Part shown: piece by piece, positions 23,311 through 36,400 of the stretch | Layout: every line of letters starts with the position of its first letter | Numbering within the stretch: position 1 is the first letter of the stretch | Source: Setophaga petechia | Taxonomy: Eukaryota > Chordata > Aves > Passeriformes > Parulidae | Reading direction: 5' to 3' | NCBI GenBank assembly: GCA_024362935.1 | Contig: JANCRA010000060.1 | Coordinates: 684,501 to 748,500 of the forward strand | DNA length: 64,000 nucleotides | Position numbers and translations under genes: made by a program | Notes under the pieces: generated by a model | What the model was told of the DNA's origin: nothing | The model's database searches: none | The model's input: only the letters and a program-made list of their open reading frames with translations

Positions 23311-26169
23311 TCACATTAATACTTGAAAGGAAGGCGTCTTAGACAACTTTCTTTTTCTTGTTACAGAGCACTCTGCAGCCCTCTGTGCAACTGCTAGAAC
23401 GCGATAGGAGATACTTAATGAGCAGGAAGGTTTTCTCCTTGTGAGACATAGTGAAAAAGCTATTTGCTTAGATGTAGGTGACAAGAAACACTTACTACAG
23501 TGCACTGACAAGCTAATTGCTACACAGCACTGGGCTTGTGTAAGCAGCTTGCAAAGTGCTAGAAAACAGTACTTTCACACTCTCTTGCCTTTCCCTTCAC
23601 ATTAATACTTGAAAGGAAGGCGTCTTAGACAACTTTCTTTTACTTGTTGCAAAACACTCTGCAGCCCTCTGTGCAATTTCTACAACACGATGGAAGTTGT
23701 TTAGTGAGCAGCAACGTTTTCTCCTTGCGAGACATAGTGAAAAAGCTATTTGCTTAGATGTAGGTGACAAGAAACAATTACTGCAGTGCACTGAAAAGCT
23801 AATTGATACACAGCACTGGGATTGTGTTAGCAGCTTGCAAAGTGATAGAAAACAGAACCTTTCCCATACTCTTGCCTTTATATTCACATTAATACTTGAA
23901 AGGAAGGCGTCTTAGACAACTTTCTTTTTCTTGTTACAAAACACTCTGCAGCCCTCTGTGCAACTTCTAGAACACGATAGGAGATATTTAGTGATCAGGA
24001 ACGTTTTCTCCTTGAGAGACATAGTGAAAAAGAGATTTGCTTAGATGAAGGTGACAACAAACACTTACTGCAGTGCACTGACCAGCTAATTGCTACACAG
24101 CACTGGGATTGTGTTAGCAGCTTGCAAAGTTGTAGAAAACAGTACTTTCCCACTCTCTTGCCTTTCCCTTCACATTAATACTTGAAAGGAAGGCGTCTTA
24201 TACAACTTTCTTTTACTTGTTGCAAAACACACTGCAGCCCTCTGTGCAACTTCTAGAACACGATGGAAGTTGTTTAGTGAGCAGCAACGTTTTCTCCTTG
24301 CGAGACATAGTGAAAAAGCTATTTGCTTAGATGTAGGTGACAAGAAACACTTACTGCAGTGCACTGAAAAGCTTACTGCTACACAGCACTGCGATTGTGT
24401 TAGCAGCCTGCAAAGTGCTAGAAAACAGTACTTTCCCACTCTCTTGCCTTTCCCTTCACATTAATACTTGAAAGGAAGGCGTCTTAGACAACTTTCTTTT
24501 TCTTGTTGCAAAACACTCTGCAGCCCTCTGTGCAACTTCTAGAACACCATAGGAGATGTTTAGTGAGCAGGAACGTTTTCTCCTTGGAGACATAGGGAAA
24601 AAGCTATTTCCTTAGATGTAGGTGACAAGAAACATTTACTGCAGTGCACTGACAAGATAATTGCTACACAGCACTGGGATTGCGTAAGCAGCTTGCAAAA
24701 GGATAGAAAACAGTACCTTTCCACTCTCTTGCCTTTCCATTCACATTAATACTTGAAAGGAAGGCGTCTTAGACAACTTTCTTTTTCTTGTTGTAAAACA
24801 CTCTGCAGCCCTCTGTGCAACCTCTCCAATACCATGGAAATTGTTTAATCAGCAGGAACGTTTTCTCCTTGCGAGACATAGTGAAAAAGCTATTTGCTTA
24901 GATGTAGGTGACAAGAAACATTTACTGCAGTGCACTGACAACCTAATTGCTACACAGCACTGGGACTGTGTAAGCAGCTTGCAAAAGGATAGAAAACAGT
25001 ACCTTTCCACTCTCTTGCCTTTCCATTCACATTAATACTTGAAAGAAGGCATCTTAGACAACTTCCTTTTTCTTGTTGCAAAACACTCTGCAGCCCTCTG
25101 TGCAACTTCTAGAACACAATAGGAGATGCTTAGTGAGCAGGAACGTTTTCTCCTTGCGAGACAGAGTGAAAAAGCTATTTGCTTAGATGTAGGTGACAAG
25201 AAACACTTACTGCAGTGCCGTGACAAGCTAATTGCTACACAGCACTGGGATTGTGTACTAGCTTGCAAAGAAATAGAAAACAGTACCTTTCCACTCTCTT
25301 GCCTTTTCCATTCACATTAATACTTGAAAGGAAGGAGTCTTAGACAACTTTCTTTTTCTTGTTGCAAAACACTCTGCAGCCTTCTCTGCAACCTCTACAA
25401 CACGATGGAAGTTGTTTAACGAGCAGGAACGTTTTCTCCTTGCGAGACATAGTGAAAAAGCTATTTGCTTAGATGTAGGTGACAAAAAACACTTACTGCA
25501 GTGCACTGAGAAGCTAATTGCTACTCAGCACTGGGATTGTGTAAGCAGCTTGCAAAGTGATAGAAAACAGTACCTTTCCACTCTCTTGCCTTTCCATTCA
25601 CATTAATACTTGAAAGGAAGGCATCTAAGACAACTTTCTTTTTCTTGTTGCAAAATACACTGCAGCCCTCTTTGCAACTTCTAGAACACGATAGGAGATG
25701 TTTAGTCAGCAGGAACGTTTTCTCCTTGGGAGACATAGTGAAAAAGCTATTTGCTTTGATGTAGGTGACAAAAAACACTTACTGCAGTGCACTGACAAGC
25801 TAATTGCTACACAGCACTGGGCTTGTGTAAGCACCTTGCAAAGTGATAGAAAACAGTACTTTTCCACTCTCTTGCCTTTCCCTTCCCATTAATACTTGAA
25901 AGTAAGGCGTCTTAGCCAATTTTCTTTTTCTTGTTCCAAAACGCTCTGCAGCCCTCTGTGCAACTTCTGGAACACAATAGGAGATGTTTAGTGAGCAGGA
26001 TGGTTTTCTCCTTGCGAGACATAGTGAAAAAGCTATTTGCTTAGATGTAGGTGACAAGAAACTCTTACTGCAGTGCACTGAAAAGCTAACTGCTACACAG
26101 CACTGGGATTGTGTTAGCAGATTGCAAAGTGCTAGAAAACAGTACTTTCCCACTCTCTTCCCTTTCCCT
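23311..26169 (+). repeat. HOR-B unit 2 (10 monomers, 2,859 bp; one monomer lost)
   Basis: Same order as HOR-B unit 1, but one monomer shorter. The subtype with CCCCTTTCGAGACAAAG is missing. The preceding monomer (about 23,883-24,169) begins as the GTGATCAGG/AGATGAAGG subtype and ends with CTTGCAAAGTTGTAG, which is the ending of the missing subtype. It is therefore a hybrid left by an unequal exchange located between about 24,080 and 24,130. Confidence 0.88.
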
Positions 26170-29100
26170 TCACATTAATACTTGAAAGGAAGGCGTCTTA
26201 GACAACTTTCTTTTTCTTGTTACAGAACACTCTGCAGCCCTCTGTGCAACTGCTAGAACGCGATAGGAGATACTTAATGAGCAGGAAGGTTTTCTCCTTG
26301 TGAGACATAGTGAAAAAGCTATTTGCTTAGATGTAGGTGACAAGAAACACTTACTACAGTGCACTGACAAGCTAATTGCTACACAGCACTGGGCTTGTGT
26401 AAGCAGCTTGCAAAGTGATAGAAAACAGTACTTTCACACTCTCTTGCCTTTCCCTTCACATTAATACTTGAAAGGAAGGCGTCTTAGACAACTTTCTTTT
26501 ACTTGTTGCAAAACACTCTGCAGCCCTCTGTGCAATTTCTACAACACGATGGAAGTTGTTTAGTGAGCAGCAACGTTTTCTCCTTGCGAGACATAGTGAA
26601 AAGGCTATTTGCTTAGATGTAGGTGAAAAGAAACAATTACTGCAGTGCACTGAAAAGCTAATTGCTACACAGCACTGGGATTGTGTTAGCAGCTTGCAAA
26701 GTGATAGAAAACAGAACCTTTCCCATACTCTTGCCTTTATATTCACATTAATACTTGAAAGGAAGGCGTCTTAGACAACTTTCTTTTTCTTGTTACAAAA
26801 CACTCTGCAGCCCTCTGTGCAACTTCTAGAACACGATAGGAGATATTTAGTGATCAGGAACGTTTTCTCCTTGAGAGACATAGTGAAAAAGATATTTGCT
26901 TAGATGAAGGTGACAACAAACACTTACTGCAGTGCACTGACCAGCTAATTGCTACACAGCACTGGGATTGTGTTAGCAGCTTGCAAAGTGCTAGAAAACA
27001 GTACTTTCCCACTCTCTTGCCTTTCCCTTCACATTAATACTTGAAAGGAAGGCGTCTTATACAACTTTCTTTTACTTGTTGCAAAACACACTGCAGCCCT
27101 CTGTGCAACTTCTACAACACGATGGAAGTTGTTTAGTGAGCAGCAATGTTTTCCCCTTTCGAGACAAAGTGAAAAAGCTATTTGCTCAGATGTAGGTATC
27201 AAGAAACACTTACTGCCGTGCACAGAGAAGCTAATTGCTACACAGCACTGGGATTGTGTTAGCAGCTTGCAAAGTTGTAGAAAACAGTACTTTCCCACTC
27301 TCTTGCCTTTCCCTTCACATTAATACTTGAAAGGAAGGCGTCTTATACAACTTTCTTTTACTTGTTGCAAAACACACTGCAGCCCTCTGTGCAACTTCTA
27401 GAACACGATGGAAGTTGTTTAGTGAGCAGCAACGTTTTCTCCTTGCGAGACATAGTGAAAAAGCTATTTGCTTAGATGTAGGTGACAAGAAAAACTTACT
27501 GCAGTGCACTGAAAAGCTTACTGCTACACAGCACTGCGATTGTGTTAGCAGCCTGCAAAGTGCTAGAAAACAGTACTTTCCCACTCTCTTGCCTTTCCCT
27601 TCACATTAATACTTGAAAGGAAGGCGTCTTAGACAACTTTCTTTTTCTTGTTGCAAAACACTCTGCAGCCCTCTGTGCAACTTCTAGAACACCATAGGAG
27701 ATGTTTAGTGAGCAGGAACGTTTTCTCCTTGGAGACATAGGGAAAAAGCTATTTCCTTAGATGTAGGTGACAAGAAACATTTACTGCAGTGCACTGACAA
27801 GATATTTGCTACACAGCACTGGGATTGCGTAAGCAGCTTGCAAAAGGATAGAAAACAGTACCTTTCCACTCTCTTGCCTTTCCATTCACATTAATACTTG
27901 AAAGGAAGGCGTCTTAGACAACTTTCTTTTTCTTGTTGTAAAACACTCTGCAGCCCTCTGTGGAACCTCTCCAATACCATGGAAATTGTTTAATCAGCAG
28001 GAACGTTTTCTCCTTGCGAGACATAGTGAAAAAGCTATTTGCTTAGATGTAGGTGACAAGAAACATTTACTGCAGTGCACTGACAACCTAATTGCTACAC
28101 AGCACTGGGATTGTGTAAGCAGCTTGCAAAAGGATAGAAAACAGTACCTTTCCACTCTCTTGCCTTTCCATTCACATTAATACTTGAAAGAAGGCATCTT
28201 AGACAACTTCCTTTTTCTTGTTGCAAAACACTCTGCAGCCCTCTGTGCAACTTCTAGAACACAATAGGAGATGCTTAGTGAGCAGGAACGTTTTCTCCTT
28301 GCGAGACAGAGTGAAAAAGCTATTTGCTTAGATGTAGGTGACAAGAAACACTTACTGCAGTGCTGTGACAAGCTAATTGCTACACAGCACTGGGATTGTG
28401 TACTAGCTTGCAAAGAAATAGAAAACAGTACCTTTCCACTCTCTTGCCTTTTCCATTCACATTAATACTTGAAAGGAAGGAGTCTTAGACAACTTTCTTT
28501 TTCTTGTTGCAAAACACTCTGCAGCCTTCTCTGCAACCTCTACAACACGATGGAAGTTGTTTAACGAGCAGGAACGTTTTCTCCTTGCGAGACATAGTGA
28601 AAAAGCTATTTGCTTAGATGTAGGTGACAAAAAACACTTACTGCAGTGCACTGACAAGCTAATTGCTACACAGCACTGGGCTTGTGTAAGCACCTTGCAA
28701 AGTGATAGAAAACAGTACCTTTCCACTCTCTTGCCTTTCCATTCACATTAATACTTGAAAGGAAGGCATCTAAGACAACTTTCTTTTTCTTGTTGCAAAA
28801 TACAGTGCAGCCCTCTTTGCAACTTCTAGAACACGATAGGAGATGTTTAGTCAGCAGGAACGTTTTCTCCTTGTGAGACATAGTGAAAAAGCTATTTGCT
28901 TAGATGTAGGTGACAAAAAACACTTACTGCAGTGCACTGACAAGCTAATTGCTACACAGCACTGGGCTTGTGTAAGCACCTTGCAAAGTGATAGAAAACA
29001 GTACTTTTCCACTCTCTTGCCTTTCCCTTCCCATTAATACTTGAAAGTAAGGCGTCTTAGCCAATTTTCTTTTTCTTGTTCCAAAACGCTCTGCAGCCCT

Positions 29101-29314
29101 CTGTGCAACTTCTGGAACACAATAGGAGATGTTTAGTGAGCAGGATGGTTTTCTCCTTGCGAGACATAGTGAAAAAGCTATTTGCTTAGATGTAGGTGAC
29201 AAGAAACTCTTACTGCAGTGCACTGAAAAGCTAACTGCTACACAGCACTGGGATTGTGTTAGCAGATTGCAAAGTGCTAGAAAACAGTACTTTCCCACTC
29301 TCTTCCCTTTCCCT
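26170..29314 (+). repeat. HOR-B unit 3 (11 monomers, 3,145 bp)
   Basis: A full 11-monomer unit, again including the CCCCTTTCGAGACAAAG subtype (near 27,150). Order and length match HOR-B unit 1. Small differences such as GAAAAGGCTATTTGC near 26,600 and CAGGATGG near 25,995 and 29,143 mark related neighbouring monomers. Confidence 0.88.
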
Positions 29315-30459
29315 TCACATTAATACTTGAAAGGAAGGCGTCTTAGACAACTTTCTTTTTCTTGTTACAGAACACTCTGCAGCCCTCTGTGCAATTTCTA
29401 CAACACGATGGAAGTTGTTTAGTGAGCAGCAACGTTTTCTCCTTGCGAGACATAGTGAAAAGGCTATTTGCTTAGATGTAGGTGAAAAGAAACAATTACT
29501 GCAGTGCACTGAAAAGCTAATTGCTACACAGCACTGGGATTGTGTTAGCAGCTTGCAAAGTGATAGAAAACAGAACCTTTCCCATACTCTTGCCTTTATA
29601 TTCACATTAATACTTGAAAGGAAGGCGTCTTAGACAACTTTCTTTTTCTTGTTACAAAACACTCTGCAGCCCTCTGTGCAACTTCTAGAACACGATAGGA
29701 GATATTTAGTGATCAGGAACGTTTTCTCCTTGAGAGACATAGTGAAAAAGAGATTTGCTTAGATGAAGGTGACAACAAACACTTACTGCAGTGCACTGAC
29801 CAGCTAATTGCTACACAGCACTGGGATTGTGTTAGCAGCCTGCAAAGTGCTAGAAAACAGTACTTTCCCACTCTCTTGCCTTTCCCTTCACATTAATACT
29901 TGAAAGGAAGGCGTCTTATACAACTTTCTTTTACTTGTTGCAAAACACACTGCAGCCCTCTGTGCAACTTCTACAACACGATGGAAGTTGTTTAGTGAGC
30001 AGCAACGTTTTCCCCTTTCGAGACAAAGTAAAAAAGCTATTTGCTCAGATGTAGGTATCAAGAAACACTTACTGCCGTGCACAGAGAAGCTAATTGCTAC
30101 ACAGCACTGGGATTGTGTTAGCAGCTTGCAAAGTTGTAGAAAACAGTACTTTCCCACTCTCTTGCCTTTCCCTTCACATTAATACTTGAAAGGAAGGCGT
30201 CTTATACAACTTTCTTTTACTTGTTGCAAAACACACTGCAGCCCTCTGTGCAACTTCTAGAACACGATGGAAGTTGTTTAGTGAGCAGCAACGTTTTCTC
30301 CTTGCGAGACATAGTGAAAAAGCTATTTGCTTAGATGTAGGTGACAAGAAACACTTACTGCAGTGCACTGAAAAGCTTACTGCAACACAGCACTGCGATT
30401 GTGTTAGCAGCCTGCAAAGTGCTAGAAAACAGTACTTTCCCACTCTCTTGCCTTTCCCT
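29315..30459 (+). repeat. HOR-B unit 4, partial, starting with a hybrid monomer
   Basis: The first monomer starts like the TTGTTACAGAAC subtype and continues as the subtype with CAATTTCTACAAC and the CCTTTATATTC ending. The exchange point lies at about 29,370-29,392, and one monomer is missing as a result. Three further HOR-B monomers follow. At 30,460 the series leaves the HOR-B order and enters the 27-monomer register. Confidence 0.85.
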
Positions 30460-33400
30460 TCACATTAATACTTGAAAGGAAGGCGTCTTAGACAATTTTC
30501 TTTTTCTTGTTCCAAAACGCTCTGCAGCCCTCTGTGCAACTTCTGGAACGCAATAGGAGATGTTTAGTGAGCAGGAACGTTTTCTCCTTGCGAGACATAG
30601 TGAAAAAGCTAATTGCTTAGATGTAGGTGACAAGAAACTCTTACTGCAGGGCACTGAAAAGCTAACTGCTGCAAAGCACTGGGATTGTGTTAGCAGCTTG
30701 CAAAGTGCTAGAAAACAGTACTTTCCCACTCTCTTCCCTTTCCCTTCACATTAATACTTGAAAGGAAGGCGTCTTAGACAACTTTCTTTTTCTTGTTACA
30801 GAACACTCTGCAGCCCTCTGTGCAACTCCTGGAACGCGATAGGAGATACTTAATGAGCAGGAAGGTTTTCTCCTTGTGAGACATAGTGAAAAAGCTATTT
30901 GCTTAGATGTAGGTGACAAGAAACACTTACTACAGTGCACTGACAAGCTAATTGCTACACAGCACTGGGCTTGTGTTAGCAGCTTGCAAAGTCATAGAAA
31001 ACAGTACTTTCCCACGCTCTTGCCTTTCCCTTCACATTAATACTTGAAAGGAAGGCGTCTAAGACAACTTTCTTTTACTTTTTGCAAAACACTCTGCAGC
31101 CCTCTGTGCAACTTCTAGAACCCGATGGAAGTTGTTTAGTGAGCAGCAACGTTTTCTCCTTGCGAGACATAGTGAAAAAGTTATTTGCTTAGATGTAGGT
31201 GACAAGAAACACTTACTGCAGAGCACTGTAAAGCTAATTGCTACACAGCACTGGGATTGTGTAAGCAGCTTGCAAAGTGATAGAAAACAGTACCTTTCCA
31301 CTCTCTTGCCTTTCCATTCACATTAATACTTGAAAGCAAGGCGTCTTAGACAAATTTCTTTTTCGTGTTGCAAAACACTCTGCAGCCCTCTGAGCAACCC
31401 CTACAATACCATGGAAGTTGTTTAATGAGCAGGAACGTTTTCTCCCCTCGAGATATAGTGAAAAAGCTATTTGCTTCGTTTTAGGTGACAAGAAACACTT
31501 ACTGCAGTGCAGTGACAAGCTAATTGCTACACAGCACTGGGATTGTGTAAGCAGCTTGCAAAGTGATAGAAAACAGTACCTTTCCACTCTCTTGCCTTTC
31601 CATTCACATTAATACTTGAAAGGAAGGCGTCTTAGACAACTTTCTTTTTCTTGTTGCAAAACACTCTGCAGCCCTCTGTGCAACTTCTAGAACACCATAG
31701 GAGGTGTTTATTGAACAGGCATGTTTTCTCCTTGCGAGACATAGTGAAAAATCTATTTGCTTAGATGTAGGTGACAAGAAACACTTACTGCAGTGCACAG
31801 AAAAGCTAACTGCTAAACAGCACTGGGATTCTGTTAGCAGCTTGCAAAGTGATGGAAAACAGTACTTTCACACTCTCTTGCCTTTCCCTTCACATTAATA
31901 CTTGAAAGGAAGGCGTCTTAGACATCTTTCTTTTTCTTGTTGCAAAACACTCTGCAGCCCTCTGTGCGTCTTCTAGAACACAATAGGAGATGTTTAGTGA
32001 GCAGGAACGTTTTCTCCTTGCGAGACATAGTGAAAAAGCTATTTTCTTAGATGTAGGTAACAAGAAACTCTTACTGCAGTGCACTGAGAAGCTAATTGCT
32101 AGACAATACTGGGGTTGTGTAGGCAGCTTGCAAACTGATTGAAAACAGTAACTTTCCACTCTCCTCCCTTTCCATTCACATTAGTACTTGAAAGGAAGGC
32201 GTCTTAGACAACTTCCTTTTTCTTGTTGCAAAACACTCTGCAGCCCTCTGTGCAACTTCTAGAACACAATAGGAGATGTTTAGTGAGCAGGAACGTTTTC
32301 TCCTTGCGAGACATAATGACAAAGCTATTTGCTTAGATGTAGGTTACAAGAAACACTTACTGCAGTGCAGTGACAAGCTAATTGCTACACAGCACTGGGA
32401 TTGTGTACTTGCTTGCAAAGAAATAGAAAACAGTACCTTTCCACTCTCTTGCCTTTTCCATTCACATTAATACTTGAAAGGAAGGAGTCTTAGACAACTT
32501 TCTTTTTCTTGTTGCAAAACACTCTGCAGCCTTCTCTGCAACCTCTACAACACGATGGAAGTTGTTTAACGAGCAGGAACGTTTTCTCCTTGCGAGACAT
32601 AGTGAAAAAGCTATTTGCTTAGATGTAGGTGACAACAAACACTTACTGCAGTGCACTGAGAAGCTAATTGCTACACAGCACTGGGATTGTGTAAGCAGCT
32701 TGCAAAGTGATAGAAAAAAGTACCTTTCCACTCTCTTGCCTTTCCATTCACATTAATACTTGAAAGCAAGGCGTCTTAGACAACTTTCTTTTTCTTGTTG
32801 CAAAACACTCTGCAGCCCTCTGACAACCGCTACAACACCATGGAAGTTGTTTAATGAGCAGGAACGTTTTCTCCTTGCGAGACATAGTGAAAAAGTTATT
32901 TGCTTAGATGTAGGTGACAAGAAACACTTACTGCAGTTCACTGAAAAGCTAATTGCTACACAGCACTGGGATTGTGTAAGCAGCTTGCAAAGTGATGGAA
33001 AACAGAACCTTTCCCACTCTCTTGCCTTTATATTCACATTAATACTTGAAAGGAAGGCGTCTTAGACAACTTTCTTTTTCTTGTTACAAAACACTCTGCA
33101 GCCCTCTGTGCAACTTCTAGAACACGATAGGAGATGTTTAGTGATCAGGAACGTTTTCTCCTTGTGAGACATAGTGAAAAAGATATTTGCTTAGATGTAG
33201 GTGACAAGAAACACTTACTGCAGTGCACTGACAAGCTAATTGCTACACAGCACTGGGGTTGCGTAAGCAGCTTGGAAAGTGATAGAAAACAGTACCTTTC
33301 CCACTCTCTTGCCTTTCCATTCACATTAATACTTGAAAGGAAGGCGTCTTAGACAACTTTCTTTTTCTTGTTGCAAAACACTCTGCAGCCCTCTGTGCAA

Positions 33401-36400
33401 CTTCTAGAACACCATAGGAGATGTTTAGTGAGCAGGAACGTTTTCTCCTAGGAGACATAGTGAAAACGCTATTTGCGTAGATGTAGGTGACAAGAAACAC
33501 TTACTGCAGTGCACTGACAAGCTAATTGCTACACAGCACTGGGATTGTGTAAGCAGCTTGCAAAGTGATAGAAAACAGTACCTTTCCACTCTCTTGCCTT
33601 TCCATTCACATTAATACTTGAAAGCAAGGCGTCTTAGACAAATTTCTTTTTCTTGTTGCAAAACACTCTGCAGCCCTCTGTGCAACTTCTAGAACACCAT
33701 AGGAGATGTTTAGTGGGCAGGAACGTTTTCTCCTTGCGAGACATAGTGAAAAAGTTATTTGCTTAGATGTAGGTGACAAGAAACATTTACTGCAGTGCAC
33801 TGACAAGCTAATAGCTACACAGCACTGGGATTGTGTTAGCAGCTTGCAAAAGGATAGAAAACAGTACCTTTCCACTCTCTTCCCTATTCCTTCACATTAA
33901 TACTTGAAAGGAACGCGTCTTAGGTCACTTTCTTTTTCTTGTTGCAAAACACTCTGCTGCCTTCTGTGCAACTTCTAGATCACGATAGGAGGTGTTTATT
34001 GAACAGGCATATTTTCTCCTTGCGAGACATAGTGAAAAATCTATTTGCTTAGATGTAGGTAACAAGAAACACTTACTGCAGTGCACAGAAAAGCTAACTG
34101 CTAAACAGCCCTGGGATTCTGTTAGCAGCTTGCAAAGTGATGGAAAACAGTACTTTCACACTCTCTTGCCTTTCCCTTCACATTAATACTTGAAAGGAAG
34201 GCGTCTTAGACATCTTTCTTTTTCTTGTTGCAAAACACTCTGCAGCCCTCTGTGCGTCTTCTAGAACACAATAGGAGATGTTTAGTGAGCAGGAACGTTT
34301 TCTCCTTGCGAGACATAGTGAAAAAGCTATTTTCTTAGATGTAGGTAACAAGAAACTCTTACTGCAGTGCACTGAGAAGCTAATTGCTACACAATACTGG
34401 GGTTGTGTAGGCAGCTTGCAAACTGATTGAAAACAGTAACTTTCCACTCTCCTCACTTTCCATTCACATTAGTACTTGAAAGGAAGGCGTCTTAGACAAC
34501 TTCCTTTTTCTTGTTGCAAAACACTCTGCAGCCCTCTGTGCAACTTCTAGAACACAATAGGAGATGTTTAGTGAGCAGGAACGTTTTCTCCTTGCGAGAC
34601 ATAATGACAAAGCTATTTGCTTAGATGTAGGTGACAAGAAACACTTACTGCAGTGCAGTGACAAGCTAATTGCTACACAGCACTGGGATTGTGTACTAGC
34701 TTGCAAAGAAATAGAAAACAGTACCTTTCCACTCTCTTGCCTTTTCCATTCACATTAATACTTGAAAGGAAGGAGTCTTAGACAACTTTCTTTTTCTTGT
34801 TGCAAAACACTCTGCAGCCTTCTCTGCAACCTCTACAACACGATGGAAGTTGTTTAACGAGCAGGAACGTTTTCTCCTTGCGAGACATAGTGAAAAAGCT
34901 ATTTGCTTAGATGTAGGTGACAACAAACACTTACTGCAGTGCACTGAAAAGCTAATTGCTACACAGCACTGGGATTGTGTAAGCAGCTTGCAAAGTGATA
35001 GAAAAAAGTACCTTTCCACTCTCTTGCCTTTCCATTCACATTAATACTTGAAAGCAAGGCGTCTTAGACAACTTTCTTTTTCTTGTTGCAAAACACTCTG
35101 CAGCCCTCTGACAACCGCTACAACACCATGGAAGTTGTTTAATGAGCAGGAACGTTTTCTCCCCTCGAGACATAGTGAAAAAGCTTTTTTCTTCGTTTTA
35201 GGTGACAAGAAACACTTACTGCGGTGCAATGAAAAGCTAATTGCTACACGGAACTGGGATTGTGTAAGCAGCTTGCAAAAGGAGAGAAAACAGTACCTTT
35301 CCACTCTCTTGCCTTTCCATTCACATTAATACTTGAAAGGAAGGCGTCTTAGACAACTTTCTTTTTCTTGTTGCAAAACACTCTGCAGCCCTCTGTGCAA
35401 CTTCTAGAACACGATAGGAGAAGTTTAGTGAGCAGGAACGTTTTATCCTTGTGAGATATAGTGAAAAAGCTATTTCCTTAGATGTAGGTGACAAGAAACA
35501 CTTACTGCAGTGCACTGACAAGCTAATTGCTACACAGCACTGGGCTTGTGTAAGCACCTTGCAAAGTGATAGAAAACAGTACCTTTCCACTCTCTTGCCT
35601 TTCCATTCACATTAATACTTGAAAGGAAGGCGTCTTAGACAGCTTTCTTTTTCTTGTTGCAAAACACTCTGCAGCCCTCTGTGCAACTTCTAGAACACGA
35701 TGGGAGATGTTTAGTGAGCAGGAACGTTTTGTCCTAGGAGACATAGTGAAAACGCTATTTGCTTAGATGTAGGTGACAAGAAACATTTACTGCAGTGCAC
35801 TGACAACCTAATTGCTACACAGCACTGGGATTGTGTAAGCAGCTTGCAAAGTGATAGAAAAAAGTACCTTTCCGCTCTCTTGCCTTTCCATTCACATTAA
35901 TACTTGAAAGGAAGGCGTCTTAGACAACTTTCTTTTTCTTGCTGCAAAACACACTGCAGCCCTCTCTGCAACATCTACAACACGATGGAAGTTGTTTAAT
36001 GAGCAGGAAGGTTTTCTCCTTGTGAGACATAGTGAAAAAGCTATTTGCTTAGATGTAGGTGACAAAAAACACTTACTGCAGTGCACTGAGAAGCTAATTG
36101 CTACTCAGCACTGGGATTGTGTAAGCAGCTTGCAAAGTGATAGAAAACAGTACCTTTCCACTCTCTTGCCTTTCCATTCACATTAATACTTGAAAGGAAG
36201 GCATCTAAGACAACTTTCTTTTTCTTGTTGCAAAATACACTGCAGCCCTCTTTGCAACTTCTAGAACACGATAGGAGATGTTTAGTCAGCAGGAACGTTT
36301 TCTCCTTGTGAGACATAGTGAAAAAGCTATTTGCTTTGATGTAGGTGACAAAAAACACTTACTGCAGTGCACTGACAAGCTAATTGCTACACAACACTGG

